Of a stretch of DNA of 64,000 bases, positions 15,684 to 24,763 are shown piece after piece. The position numbers and the translations under genes were made by a program. The notes below the pieces were generated by a model. The model was not told the DNA's origin and ran no database searches. It worked only from the letters and a program-made list of their open reading frames with translations. The stretch is from JAJFFW01 sp965263375. Lineage in GTDB: Bacteria; Pseudomonadota; Alphaproteobacteria; Caulobacterales; Parvularculaceae. The DNA lies in assembly GCA_965263375.1 (NCBI GenBank), contig OZ253669.1:2852001-2916000 (forward strand), written 5' to 3'. Numbering within the stretch: the first letter of the stretch is position 1; every line of letters begins with the position of its first letter.

Positions 15684-16022
15684 TTAGCCGTGAGCGCGAG
15701 GCTTGTGAACAGCGAGATATTCGCGCGCAAGGCGTTGCGCCTCAGCAATCTCTTCCGTTGTCATCTCTTTGGCCAATTCAGCACGATATGCACGCGCTTC
15801 TTGATTGCCGCGCATCGCTGCTAAGTTAAACCATTTGTGGGCCGAGATAAGGTCAAACCCTTCGCCGTCTTCTCCGACAGACGCCTCAAGCCCTAAACGA
15901 TATAGCGCTTCACCTGACATTGGTTGCTCTTCACTTTCGGCAGGCGCGTCGTTTTTTTCCACGACAAACTCCATGCCCGGCTCCTCTAATAGATTTACCA
16001 ACAGACTTGACTGTGCAGACAT
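15684..16022 (-). CDS. Sel1-repeat-like protein
   Basis: A 112-residue protein with one Sel1-type unit: GEALYRLGLEAS, then DLISAHKWFNLAAMRGNQEA and AYRAELAKEMTTEEIAEAQR. Proteins with this end are common in alphaproteobacteria. Sel1 units are helical repeats for protein contacts. The first about 35 residues are acidic and low in complexity. No signal peptide is visible. It lies between the PH-domain gene and the glycosyltransferase gene, with 194 bases of apparently empty sequence upstream. Function unknown. Confidence 0.7.
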   Translation of the reverse strand: MSAQSSLLVNLLEEPGMEFVVEKNDAPAESEEQPMSGEALYRLGLEASVGEDGEGFDLISAHKWFNLAAMRGNQEARAYRAELAKEMTTEEIAEAQRLAREYLAVHKPRAHG

Positions 16023-16216
16023 CTTGCTCTTTTCCCTTTGATAGCCCCGCCGATTCTTATGCCGACGACCGCGTCAATCCATATGGAGAAGATGTAAGGA
16101 TATAGGCTAATATTGCGTAAACATCGCATTAATAATTTGTTTACGGAATATAAAGGGAATTTTAAGAAAATTTTACAGATCTTTACGATGGGGGTGCCAA
16201 GGCAAAACCGCCCACT

Positions 16217-17818
16217 CTACGAGCCACAATATGGCGGCCTTGCATCTTTCAAATCAGTTCCCTTCACGATAGACCATTCCGTATACCGCCAATCATCTGG
16301 TTTCAAAATATGACGCCACTGCGCTTTAAACTGGATCACTGACGTCACATCAAAATTTTCACCCAATAAAGCCGCAACATTTGGCGCCTCTTCATCTGAC
16401 CAAACAAAGAAACACGCCCCCCCTTCAGCGGGTATGGGCGGTGAATAAAAAGGCATATTTCCAGCAATCACACGCGCCTTAGGAAACAAGCGCCGTAGAT
16501 TTCCCGCTGTATTATCTGAAAAACCAACAAGCGTTCCCGCGCCGTCAAATCCAGCTAAAATCAAGTGATCTTTAACGGGCCCATAAGGTATCCACTGACG
16601 GCAAGCTTTACAAAATGGCTTCCCCGGCGCCAAGGCCTGAGCAATCCGTATACCACCTAAAATACTCACAACCCCCAAAAGACCCATTAAGTACCCTGCC
16701 AACTGGCGGTGCGTCGGTGCGTTTTCCGCCGCCGCGGCCAAAATCCAAAACACAAAGGGCGCCAAAAAACCAATAGCGTACCGCTCTTGCATTGACGTCA
16801 TGCCAAGCAAGAAAACCCCGCCAATCAAAAACAGCGCGCCAATAAGAGCGGCGTTACGCGCTAGAATAACGCCTTCCCCTAGCTCGCGACTAAAAAGCGG
16901 AGAGACAGAAAATTGCCTGTGAAGAAGCCCCCCTTTAGCGTCCCCTTGTCGCAAAAACAAAATTGCAACGATAAACCCAAACGGCAAAAAAAATGAAAAA
17001 ATCGCCCATACCGCCATGGGCAGACCATCCGCTAGGCGCCGCCAATATGGCATTTCAGCATCTTGCAACCGCTCAAGCGTTTGGGCAGCCGCCCCAGCAT
17101 TTTCGCTTATCAGCCACATCACATGGGGCAATGCTATTATTCCAGCGACAACCAATGCTGCTGCGAAATATGTCCCGCCCCCAGGGAAAAACACGACCCT
17201 ACGGGATGCTGGGCGCAATAAGGCGGCAATCAAGGCAGCGGCCAAGACGGCTAAAAAGCTGTACTTTGACAAAACGCCTAACCCGATAGACGTTCCGAAC
17301 AAAAGGAAATCCGCCAGGCGGCGATGCTGAAAGAGCCTTAATAGCGAAAACCAAAAAAAATAGGCAGCACCTATTAAAACGAGACTATGCGTGAACGCCT
17401 GGTGATAACGCCAACCGAATTGAAAAAACAGAACCAAAGAAAACGCTGTTAAAGCCGCCCATGAACGAGATGCCCCGGCCGCTTTCGCCCCGCCGTAAAC
17501 ACAAAGCCCGATAAGCGCCATCAATGCATATTTTACAACTAAAAAGCTGACTAAGACGGGCCCCGTAATTTGCTGTACCCCAATCAATAACCACTCAAAA
17601 AGTGGGGGGTTAGAAGGCATATACCCGGCGCGAAGAGATTGGGTGACAACATTAAGCTTGCCGTCATCCAGGGCGAGCGATGGTCCGGCAAGCAATGCAA
17701 TAAGGCTATGCGCTAGCCCATAGATACTAAAAACCAACAATACGCCCCGCCAAGAAGCGAGCTGATCGAACCATGACGGAAAGGCGCCTTGATCGCTTGA
17801 CGTTTCTTGATTGATCAT
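16217..17818 (-). CDS. GT39-type membrane glycosyltransferase
   Basis: A polytopic GT-C enzyme of the PMT_2/ArnT type that uses polyprenyl-phosphate sugars at the periplasmic face. The conserved acidic site near the first periplasmic loop is SLALDDGKLNV. About ten or more hydrophobic helices follow, for example ALMALIGLCVYGGAKA, VLAAALIAALLRP and ALFLIGGVFLLGMTS, then a soluble C-terminal domain of about 130 residues. The frame is open to 17845; the ATG at 17818 has GGGGCG upstream and is preferred. The acceptor is unknown. It stands alone between two small unrelated genes. Confidence 0.8.
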   Translation of the reverse strand: MINQETSSDQGAFPSWFDQLASWRGVLLVFSIYGLAHSLIALLAGPSLALDDGKLNVVTQSLRAGYMPSNPPLFEWLLIGVQQITGPVLVSFLVVKYALMALIGLCVYGGAKAAGASRSWAALTAFSLVLFFQFGWRYHQAFTHSLVLIGAAYFFWFSLLRLFQHRRLADFLLFGTSIGLGVLSKYSFLAVLAAALIAALLRPASRRVVFFPGGGTYFAAALVVAGIIALPHVMWLISENAGAAAQTLERLQDAEMPYWRRLADGLPMAVWAIFSFFLPFGFIVAILFLRQGDAKGGLLHRQFSVSPLFSRELGEGVILARNAALIGALFLIGGVFLLGMTSMQERYAIGFLAPFVFWILAAAAENAPTHRQLAGYLMGLLGVVSILGGIRIAQALAPGKPFCKACRQWIPYGPVKDHLILAGFDGAGTLVGFSDNTAGNLRRLFPKARVIAGNMPFYSPPIPAEGGACFFVWSDEEAPNVAALLGENFDVTSVIQFKAQWRHILKPDDWRYTEWSIVKGTDLKDARPPYCGS

Positions 17819-17948
17819 ATTGCGCCCCGCCCGCTGCATGCCCATGTGATTTTAGGGTTTGCAGATTGGAATAATTTGAGCATGAACGCCAGAGCGACGG
17901 ACGATCAGTTATGATCCGCCGCTTAAAAGTCCCTCATTAGAGCAATAA

Positions 17949-18359
17949 TTAGCCGTCTTTAGATGCATCCGCAGGTTTCGCCTCAAGACGCTCAAAAGAC
18001 CCAAGCCCGCAAGAACCGACGGTAAATCCCTGACTATTATCGACAATACGAATAATCTCATTGCGACATAGGGAAGAAGTCGACACTTTATATTGCAGGC
18101 GATTAAAACTGCTGGTTGCACCGTTACATGACCCAGAAACTTCATTCAAATAATACTTACTCACACCGACACGCACTAAGAACAATTCATCTGTCAGCGG
18201 TTTAATTTGATTGATAGCCACAAGGCTAAGGCAATTTTGGGTCTCACCGGTGCGAACAAATCCGCCAAGCGGGCCTGCTTCTTCCTCAGCGTGGGCGAGC
18301 ATGGAACCAAAGCCGAATGTCGCGGCCCCGATAATCGGCAATAAAACGTGATTTCTCAT
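17949..18359 (-). CDS. DUF6491-like secreted protein
   Basis: A 136-residue exported protein. A signal peptide (NHVLLPIIGAATFGFGSMLA, cut likely after HA) is followed by a cysteine-containing domain: QNCLSLVAINQIKPL, LFLVRVG, SLCRNEIIRIVDN and the ending SCGLGSFERLE. This pattern of paired cysteines and the CGLGxFE ending resembles DUF6491 proteins. The start at 18359 has AGGAGA nine bases upstream; the frame is open to 18407 but that extension lacks a ribosome binding site. It begins 52 bases after... gatB on the same strand ends at its own separate site, so co-transcription is not evident. Function unknown. Confidence 0.7.
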   Translation of the reverse strand: MRNHVLLPIIGAATFGFGSMLAHAEEEAGPLGGFVRTGETQNCLSLVAINQIKPLTDELFLVRVGVSKYYLNEVSGSCNGATSSFNRLQYKVSTSSLCRNEIIRIVDNSQGFTVGSCGLGSFERLEAKPADASKDG

Positions 18360-18410
18360 TGAAACGTCTCCTATTCCCCTGCCCAGGGAATAGAATACGG
18401 ATTTCAAGCC

Positions 18411-19874
18411 CTAAACGCCAAGTTTTTTCTTCAAAATCTCGTTCACACTTTTGGGATTAGCCTTGCCGCCTGTTTGTTTCATCACTTGACCGACAAACCA
18501 GCCGAAAGTTTTTGGCTTTTCCTTTACTTGCTCAACCTGGGCGGGGTTAGCCGCAATAATCTCATCAATCACCGCTTCAATAGCGCCGCTATCTGTGACC
18601 TGCTTCAAGCCTTGTTCTTCCACAATCTTTTGCGGGTCATCGCCGGTTTTGAACATAATCTCAAAAACTTGCTTTGCGATCCGGCCAGAAATGGTGTCAT
18701 CCGCGATCAAATCGATCAACGCCCCAAGCTTAGCGGCGCTGACGGGAGAAGCGTCAATCTCAAGGTTCGCTTTGTTCAGGGCGCCAAAAAGCTCCGTCGT
18801 CACCCAGTTGGACGCCAGCTTGCCATCGCGCCCCTTCGCAACCTCTTCAAAGAAACTCGCCTTTTCCTTATCCATCGCAAGCACGGATGCATCATAGGCT
18901 GATAGGCCGTAATCATCGATAAAGCGCTTTTTCTTTGCATCAGGCAGTTCCGGCAGGCTCGCGCGGATTTCTTCCACCCAGGCAGCATCAAGCTCTAACG
19001 GTAACAGGTCAGGGTCAGGGAAATAGCGATAATCATGGGCGTCTTCTTTAGAGCGCATCGTCCGCGTTTCGCCGGTCGCCACATCAAACAAGCGCGTTTC
19101 TTGATCGATCGTTCCGCCCGCTTCTAAGACTTCGATTTGGCGGCGCGCTTCATAATCCACCACTTGGCGGACATAGCGGATGGAATTCACATTCTTCGTT
19201 TCAGTACGGGTGCCCAAAGGCTCCCCCGGCTTGCGCACAGATACATTGACGTCAGCGCGCATGGAGCCTTCCTCCATATTTCCATCACAGGTGCCAAGAT
19301 AGCGCAGGATCGTGCGCAACTTAGAAAAATAGGCCGACGCCTCCGCCGCTGAGCGCATATCCGGCTTAGAGACAATCTCCATCAAAGCAACGCCCGCCCT
19401 GTTTAAATCAACATAGGATTCCTTCGGCGCCAGGTCATGGATGGACTTGCCCGCATCTTGCTCCAGATGCAATCGCTCGACCCCAATGGCGACAACTTCG
19501 CCGTCATCAAGCTCGACTTCAATTTCGCCCTCACCGACAATAGGATCTTTATACTGAGAAATCTGGTATCCTTGCGGCAAATCTGGATAAAAATAATTCT
19601 TGCGGTCAAAGCGCGACCAAAGATTGATTTCAGCATTAAGGCCAAGACCGGTGCGCACAGCCTGTTCAACACAGAATTTGTTGATAACCGGCAACATGCC
19701 TGGCATCGCGGCATCAACCAACGAAACATTTTCATTGGGTCCCGCGCCATAAGCGGCGGACGCGCCGGAAAACAACTTCGCCACAGAAGAAACCTGGGCA
19801 TGTACTTCCAACCCGATCACAACTTCCCAGTCGCCGGTTTCACCTTGGAGGAATTTTCTTGGTTCCGCGCCCAT
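18411..19874 (-). CDS. gatB: Asp/Glu-tRNA amidotransferase subunit B
   Basis: Subunit of GatCAB, which converts Glu-tRNA(Gln) and Asp-tRNA(Asn) into Gln- and Asn-tRNA. GatB phosphorylates the misacylated tRNA and binds it. Seen blocks: WEVVIGLEVHAQ near the N-terminus, FDRKNYFYPDLPQGYQISQ, GIERLHLEQDAGKS in the form VERLHLEQDAGKS, NRAGVALMEIVSKPD, MRADVNVSVR and the C-terminal YqeY-like tail ending in NPKSVNEILKKKLG. Length is 487 residues, as usual. It is separated from gatA by a hydrolase gene in the same orientation. Confidence 0.96.
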   Translation of the reverse strand: MGAEPRKFLQGETGDWEVVIGLEVHAQVSSVAKLFSGASAAYGAGPNENVSLVDAAMPGMLPVINKFCVEQAVRTGLGLNAEINLWSRFDRKNYFYPDLPQGYQISQYKDPIVGEGEIEVELDDGEVVAIGVERLHLEQDAGKSIHDLAPKESYVDLNRAGVALMEIVSKPDMRSAAEASAYFSKLRTILRYLGTCDGNMEEGSMRADVNVSVRKPGEPLGTRTETKNVNSIRYVRQVVDYEARRQIEVLEAGGTIDQETRLFDVATGETRTMRSKEDAHDYRYFPDPDLLPLELDAAWVEEIRASLPELPDAKKKRFIDDYGLSAYDASVLAMDKEKASFFEEVAKGRDGKLASNWVTTELFGALNKANLEIDASPVSAAKLGALIDLIADDTISGRIAKQVFEIMFKTGDDPQKIVEEQGLKQVTDSGAIEAVIDEIIAANPAQVEQVKEKPKTFGWFVGQVMKQTGGKANPKSVNEILKKKLGV

Positions 19875-19912
19875 CTTGCTCGTCCTTCTTATCTCAACGA
19901 TCCACTAAGGGA

Positions 19913-20680
19913 TCAATTCACCTTGTCCCCAAAATCAGGCGACATCGCCCGCGCCATCACCCGTTCAACCGCGGCGTAAAGCTTTTTGGGATACTGAATT
20001 TCTAAATAATGCGTCCCGCCCGGAATCTTCTCAAATGCGCCGTGACCGGCAAGACGGCTGTGCAAAAGCTCAGCATCTGACAGGGGAACAAGATTATCAA
20101 AATCCCCATGCAGAATTTCAACCGGTTTTTTCAGCCCCTCTAGCCGATCAAGAAGCGGACCGATTTGCGGACGGCGCCCCGTTACTTCCGCTTGCGCAAC
20201 GCGCATTTTACGCGGCACATATTTAACAGCGCCGGACCGCCCGCCCCAGTCAACAAACTCGCGCACGATCGTACGCGGTTCCGTGACGAGCATCGCCACT
20301 GTGACAGCGCCGTACACCTCATCAGGGTTTTCAAGAGCTGTCTTCAGCGCTAACGCCCCTCCATAGCTGACGCCGAGGGTGATGACTTTCTTATCTCCCA
20401 AAAATGGGCGAGCTGCTTTAATCTGTTCATCAAAGCAAAGAACCGGTTCTGGATGATCTTTTGCAAAACCTGGCCTGGTCATGACAACCACTTCCAGATC
20501 TTTAGGCGCGAGGCGTAAAAACCGATAGAAAAGCTGTTTGCGACAGGGGGTGCCCGGAAAGACAACGAGTCGCCACGCGGCGTCTGGCGCTGGCGCGCGG
20601 TAAGCGTCGATCGTCAAAGGCGCCGCCAGCGGCGCCTCATACTCAAACGCTTCAATCGTCGGAACCGCGCGCGGTTGCAT
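19913..20680 (-). CDS. Alpha/beta hydrolase between gatA and gatB
   Basis: A 255-residue serine hydrolase fold. The nucleophile elbow is LGVSYGGALAL, the acidic residue is probably in HGDFDNLVPLSDA, and the catalytic histidine is in PGGTHYLEIQYP. The oxyanion region is LVVFPGTPCRKQLFYRF. The substrate cannot be told. The gene begins 3 bases after the gatA stop and ends 38 bases before gatB, so it sits inside the gatCAB transcription unit and is probably co-expressed. Nothing suggests that it acts in tRNA amidation. Confidence 0.75.
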   Translation of the reverse strand: MQPRAVPTIEAFEYEAPLAAPLTIDAYRAPAPDAAWRLVVFPGTPCRKQLFYRFLRLAPKDLEVVVMTRPGFAKDHPEPVLCFDEQIKAARPFLGDKKVITLGVSYGGALALKTALENPDEVYGAVTVAMLVTEPRTIVREFVDWGGRSGAVKYVPRKMRVAQAEVTGRRPQIGPLLDRLEGLKKPVEILHGDFDNLVPLSDAELLHSRLAGHGAFEKIPGGTHYLEIQYPKKLYAAVERVMARAMSPDFGDKVN

Positions 20681-20683
20681 CCT

Positions 20684-22162
20684 TTAAACCCACCAATCTT
20701 TTGGCTTCGCGGCAAAGCCCGCCGCCTGTTCAAGGGCATGGGCGCCGGTAAACAAAGTCTCCTCATCAAAGGGACGCGCCAACAATTGCAACCCAAGCGG
20801 CAGGCCTTTTTCATCCAAGCCCGCTGGTACAGAAACGCCAGGAAGCCCCGCCAAATTCGCCGTCACGGTAAAGACGTCATTGAGATACATTTGCACCGGA
20901 TCAGCGTTTTTTTCGCCAAGCGCAAAAGCAGAACAGGGCGAAGACGGCGTTAAGATAAGGTCTACCTTGTTAAAGGCTTGCGTAAACTCATCAAAGATCT
21001 TTTTACGAACCTTTTGTGCACGCAGATAATAAGCGTCATAATATCCGGCGGACAAAACATACGTGCCGATTAAAATCCGGCGCTTGACCTCCTCGCCAAA
21101 TCCTTCCGCACGCGAATTCTCATAAAGATCTTTAATATCGTCAAAAGCAGCCGCGCGATGGCCATAGCGCACACCGTCATAGCGCGCTAAGTTCGATGAC
21201 GCCTCAGCCGGGGCTACAATGTAATATACTGGCAATGCATATTCCGTTAGCGGCAAGGAGATATCAACCATCTCACAGCCCGCGTCTTTTAGCCATTCAG
21301 CGCCCTTGCCCCAAAGGCTTTCAATTTCGCCGGGCATGCCGTCAATCCGGTATTCTTTCGGAATGCCGACTTTTAAGCCTTTTAACGATTGGCCAAGAGC
21401 TGCTTCATAATCAGGGACCGGACGGTTTACGCTCGTAGAATCTTTTTCATCATACCCCGCCATAGATCGCATCATAATCGCCGCATCACGCACATCATGG
21501 GCGATTGGCCCGGCTTGATCGAGGGAGGACGCGAAGGCCACAATCCCCCAGCGCGAGCAACGACCATAGGTGGGCTTGACGCCGACCGTGCCCGTTAGCG
21601 AGGCTGGTTGCCGGATTGACCCACCCGTGTCAGTCGCCGTTGCGCCAGCGCAAAGCCGGCCCGCCACCGCTGCGGATGAACCGCCAGAAGACCCGCCCGG
21701 ACTTAAAGAGGCGTCATCCCCCTCTCGTTTCCACGGATTAACGACAGGGCCAAAAGCGCTTGTCTCGTTTGAAGAACCCATGGCGAATTCATCAAGATTA
21801 AGCTTACCCAGCATAACAGCGCCGTCCCGCCAAAGATTTGACGAAACCGTGCTTTCATATGGGGGGATAAACTCGCCCAAAATTTTTGACGCCGCTGTTG
21901 TTTGCACCCCTTCGGTGCAGAACAAATCTTTTATGCCAAGCGGCGCGCCTTCTAGCGGCCCCGCATCGCCTTTGGCGCGGCGTTCATCGCTGGCGCTCGC
22001 CATTGCGCGTGCTTTGTCAGCGGTAACGGAGATAAAGGCGTTAATCGCGTGCGCATTTTCAATCCGCCCAAGATACGCGTCTGTCGCCTCAAGCGCGGTA
22101 AATTCTTTTGCTTCCAAGCCTTTTAACAGGCCAGCCAAGGTCAAATCTGTAATTGTCGTCAT
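20684..22162 (-). CDS. gatA: Asp/Glu-tRNA amidotransferase subunit A
   Basis: Amidase-signature subunit of GatCAB that frees ammonia from glutamine. The Ser-cisSer-Lys triad is visible: lysine in GAPLGIKDLFCTEG, and the serines in SPGGSSGGSSAAVAGRLC and the following GSIRQPASLTG block. The C-terminal part has LILTPSSPCSAF and NLAGLPGVSVPAG. Length is 492 residues. The start lies two bases after the gatC stop, showing tight coupling in the order gatC-gatA. Confidence 0.96.
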   Translation of the reverse strand: MTTITDLTLAGLLKGLEAKEFTALEATDAYLGRIENAHAINAFISVTADKARAMASASDERRAKGDAGPLEGAPLGIKDLFCTEGVQTTAASKILGEFIPPYESTVSSNLWRDGAVMLGKLNLDEFAMGSSNETSAFGPVVNPWKREGDDASLSPGGSSGGSSAAVAGRLCAGATATDTGGSIRQPASLTGTVGVKPTYGRCSRWGIVAFASSLDQAGPIAHDVRDAAIMMRSMAGYDEKDSTSVNRPVPDYEAALGQSLKGLKVGIPKEYRIDGMPGEIESLWGKGAEWLKDAGCEMVDISLPLTEYALPVYYIVAPAEASSNLARYDGVRYGHRAAAFDDIKDLYENSRAEGFGEEVKRRILIGTYVLSAGYYDAYYLRAQKVRKKIFDEFTQAFNKVDLILTPSSPCSAFALGEKNADPVQMYLNDVFTVTANLAGLPGVSVPAGLDEKGLPLGLQLLARPFDEETLFTGAHALEQAAGFAAKPKDWWV

Positions 22163-22164
22163 GC

Positions 22165-22464
22165 CTATTCCACCACTTTTGGCACAATGAAAAAGTGATC
22201 TTCCGTCTTCGGCGCATTCGCAACGATATTATCCGGTTGACCGCCGCCTGTTGGACCCGTTGCAGCGATATCATCGCGCATGGGCAACGCCATATCGGAG
22301 GCTGACGCCATGGCTTCAACCCCGTCAACATCCACCGCGTTGAGCTGTTCAATCCAGCCGAGAATACCGTTGAGTTCACCGGCGAGGGACTCAAGACGTT
22401 CTTCAGGCTCCGCGATCCGTGCAAGATGCGCAACTTTGCGCACTGTATCTTTGTCAATCGACAT
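22165..22464 (-). CDS. gatC: Asp/Glu-tRNA amidotransferase subunit C
   Basis: The 99-residue stabilising subunit of GatCAB that wraps around the A-B interface. The N-terminus has the family pattern TVRKVAHLARIAEPEERLE, the middle NGILGWIEQLNAVDVDGVE, and the C-terminus MRDDIAATGPTGG followed by KTEDHFFIVPKVVE. The start at 22464 has a reasonable GGATATGCCC region upstream. A 237-base gap to the next gene upstream should hold the operon promoter; I see no clear element in it. Confidence 0.93.
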   Translation of the reverse strand: MSIDKDTVRKVAHLARIAEPEERLESLAGELNGILGWIEQLNAVDVDGVEAMASASDMALPMRDDIAATGPTGGGQPDNIVANAPKTEDHFFIVPKVVE

Positions 22465-22701
22465 GCGGGCATATCCTTTTCATCAATCGGCATGGCCTAA
22501 CAATGCTGCGCGCCGCATTCAAGAGCGAAGATGGAGAAATGCCTAACTTGAGCGCCAGATGACCATACCGAATCAGAATTGCTCATCCTTCGTGGGCCCT
22601 ATGGGCCGCTTCAGTATGCAGGTTTCGGCTTCAGATCATCGACTTCCTCACCTTGAGGCGCTTCGCACGCAAAGCCTTGAAGGGGTTGAAATTCCGAATA
22701 T

Positions 22702-24138
22702 TTAATGTCGTCCATCGACGCCTGACCGCGCCGCATGTACCCGCGCTGAAAGAGCCGCAAGCGCATTGCCCGGCTTTGCAAAGGGTGTTCGCGTAAAGCG
22801 GGCCATCTCGCGGGCCACACTTTCGCCGCCAGCCTCCTCAACCATTTGGAAAAACAGCGCATCATCATACCCACCCATCGCCCTGGCGCGCTGGGCGAAG
22901 GCGTTCCAAAACGCCAAGGCTGAGCCTTCATCACTGTAAAGTTGCGCCGCCAGAACCGTTAAAACATGGCCACAGGCATAAAGCGCGCGAATGGCGGCGC
23001 GCTGCTCAGCGCTGTTCAAAGAGCCGCCTTGTAAATGTTTTGTGCATTCTTGCTGGGCTGCATTAAAATCTTTGCGCTTATCTGATTGTGACCACACGCC
23101 TATCTGCACCAAGATTTCAGCGGCAATCGCATCGGCCGATCCTTCATGGATCCACCCGGGAACGCCTGCATGCATCGGCACGGTGGACGATTGCCATAAA
23201 TGCGTCGCCTCATGGGCGAGGGCCCGGCGCAACATTTCCTGGCCCAGAGCGGTCTTTGTGCGCCATTTGCCGCCATAAAGCGCGAGTTGAAACTGCCCTG
23301 GCAGCGCATCCCCCCGATAGCGCACAAACCCAGCGGGCCCACCTTTGGTGAAGCTGATAAAAATATTCGGCGTAATGTTTAGCGGTCGGCCGAACGCTGC
23401 GCTCATCGCTGAGAGCATCGACGGTGCAATCGCGCGTATTTCGTCCTGCGCCCATAAGGGCATTGCGGGATCTATGATCGCCGCTGCGCCGCCAAGGGAA
23501 ATTGGCGCAAGCGGGCCAAGATAGACAAAAGCCGGATGATTATGCGGACTGCGCCACGCGTCGAGTACTGGCGCGCGCTGGCCAAAGGCGGCCGCTTCAA
23601 ACCCGGCGCGTGGGCGAAAAAAGAAAACCGCGTTGATCCGCCCGCCCGCCTCTCTAAACGGCCAAAAATGACCCGTATAAACAAGCGCGCCATTTGTTCC
23701 CATGGGCCGGATTGGTTCATAGTTTTTGGCAAAGCCGCGCAGTCGCGCTGTAACAATCAGGGTCAGTCTATCAAACGCGGCGCTGCTTTTTGCTTGCAGA
23801 TAATCTTTACCGCCGCGGCTTATGATCGAAACATAACCAGCCTCTGGCCCGACGATTTGCCAATCCTGTTTGCGAAACCCGCCGAGGCTAGATCCTAAAT
23901 CAAGATATTCAACGGAACGCGATAAGCGATAGGAAACCCGCCAACGCCCCTCTTCAAGTTGCTCGATTTCGATATGTGCGTCATGGGGCCAGACGTCCTG
24001 GCTTTTCGCCTCAGCTTTGGCGAGCGATGCAGAAAAGCCAAAATACAAACAACAAAGCGCCGCAACAAAAGCAGCATAAAACGCCCCGCCAAAAGACCGC
24101 CCCAAGCCACAACCAAAGCTGATACTCACTTCACGCAA
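22702..24138 (-). CDS. Secreted gluzincin-like metalloprotein
   Basis: A 478-residue protein with an N-terminal signal segment (AFYAAFVAALCCLYFGFSAS) and, in the middle, RRALAHEATHLWQSS with a zinc-type HExxH motif followed 24 residues later by GWIHEGSADAIAAEI, whose Glu fits the third zinc ligand of gluzincins such as M1/M61 peptidases. Before it lies a beta-rich region with PIRPMGTNGALVYTGHFWPF, reminiscent of the N-terminal domain of M61-type proteins. Peptidase activity is inferred. The C-terminal about 150 residues are helical. It is divergent from ruvX with 67 bases between starts. Confidence 0.7.
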   Translation of the reverse strand: MREVSISFGCGLGRSFGGAFYAAFVAALCCLYFGFSASLAKAEAKSQDVWPHDAHIEIEQLEEGRWRVSYRLSRSVEYLDLGSSLGGFRKQDWQIVGPEAGYVSIISRGGKDYLQAKSSAAFDRLTLIVTARLRGFAKNYEPIRPMGTNGALVYTGHFWPFREAGGRINAVFFFRPRAGFEAAAFGQRAPVLDAWRSPHNHPAFVYLGPLAPISLGGAAAIIDPAMPLWAQDEIRAIAPSMLSAMSAAFGRPLNITPNIFISFTKGGPAGFVRYRGDALPGQFQLALYGGKWRTKTALGQEMLRRALAHEATHLWQSSTVPMHAGVPGWIHEGSADAIAAEILVQIGVWSQSDKRKDFNAAQQECTKHLQGGSLNSAEQRAAIRALYACGHVLTVLAAQLYSDEGSALAFWNAFAQRARAMGGYDDALFFQMVEEAGGESVAREMARFTRTPFAKPGNALAALSARVHAARSGVDGRH

Positions 24139-24205
24139 TTTTTAATCTCACCCGGAAAGCGAACGCCCTTGCTAAGGGCCGTACAATTCATGTTAGGGGA
24201 AGGCT

Positions 24206-24664
24206 ATGGACAATTCCTTTGAACAGCAAGCCGCTTCCTTCGGTGGTCACGGCGCCCTTATGGGCCTCGACCTTGGCGATAAGACCATAGGGGTTGCGAT
24301 ATGCGATCCAGATCGTGTTGTGGCGACGCCTATTGAAACCATCCGGCGCAAAAAATTCACGATCGACGCTGAAGCCCTTAAGGCAATCGCTGAGCCTCGC
24401 AGCGTTGTGGGGATTGTCCTTGGTCTGCCCCTCAATATGGACGGCACCAACGGCCCTAGAGTGCAATCGACCAAGGCGTTTGCGCGGAATTTGGAAAAGA
24501 TCTTGCCCCTGCCCGTCGCCTTTTGGGACGAGCGGCTTTCAAGCGTCGCGGTCGAGAGGGATATGATCGCCCTTGATGAATCGCGCGCCAAACGCGCCGC
24601 TAAGATCGACGCTGCGGCCGCGGCGTTCATCCTGCAAGGCGCCATTGATCGATTGCGCAGCTAA
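24206..24664 (+). CDS. ruvX: Holliday junction resolvase-like RuvX (YqgF)
   Basis: A 152-residue RNase H-fold nuclease of the YqgF family, linked to Holliday junction resolution and to 16S rRNA 5' processing. Family blocks: MGLDLGDKTIGVAICDP with the first catalytic Asp, VVGIVLGLPLNMDGTNGPRV, FWDERLSSVAVERDM and the final KIDAAAAAFILQGAID with the last Asp. A good Shine-Dalgarno AGGGGAAGG lies just upstream. pyrB follows on the same strand after 99 bases, as in many alphaproteobacteria. Confidence 0.93.
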   Translation: MDNSFEQQAASFGGHGALMGLDLGDKTIGVAICDPDRVVATPIETIRRKKFTIDAEALKAIAEPRSVVGIVLGLPLNMDGTNGPRVQSTKAFARNLEKILPLPVAFWDERLSSVAVERDMIALDESRAKRAAKIDAAAAAFILQGAIDRLRS

Positions 24665-24763
24665 CGCCCAGCGCAGAAAATCGCGCTATGCCCCCTCAGC
24701 TAACAGGCCTGTGAAAAGCCTTTTGTTGCGCCTGCACTTAAAGCCCCTTATAGAACCATAGCG

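Noticed and set aside
22611..22934. Minus-strand 107-codon frame overlapping the gluzincin-like gene
   Set aside because: It lies in another frame of the 3' end of that gene and of the empty region that follows, with no motif.
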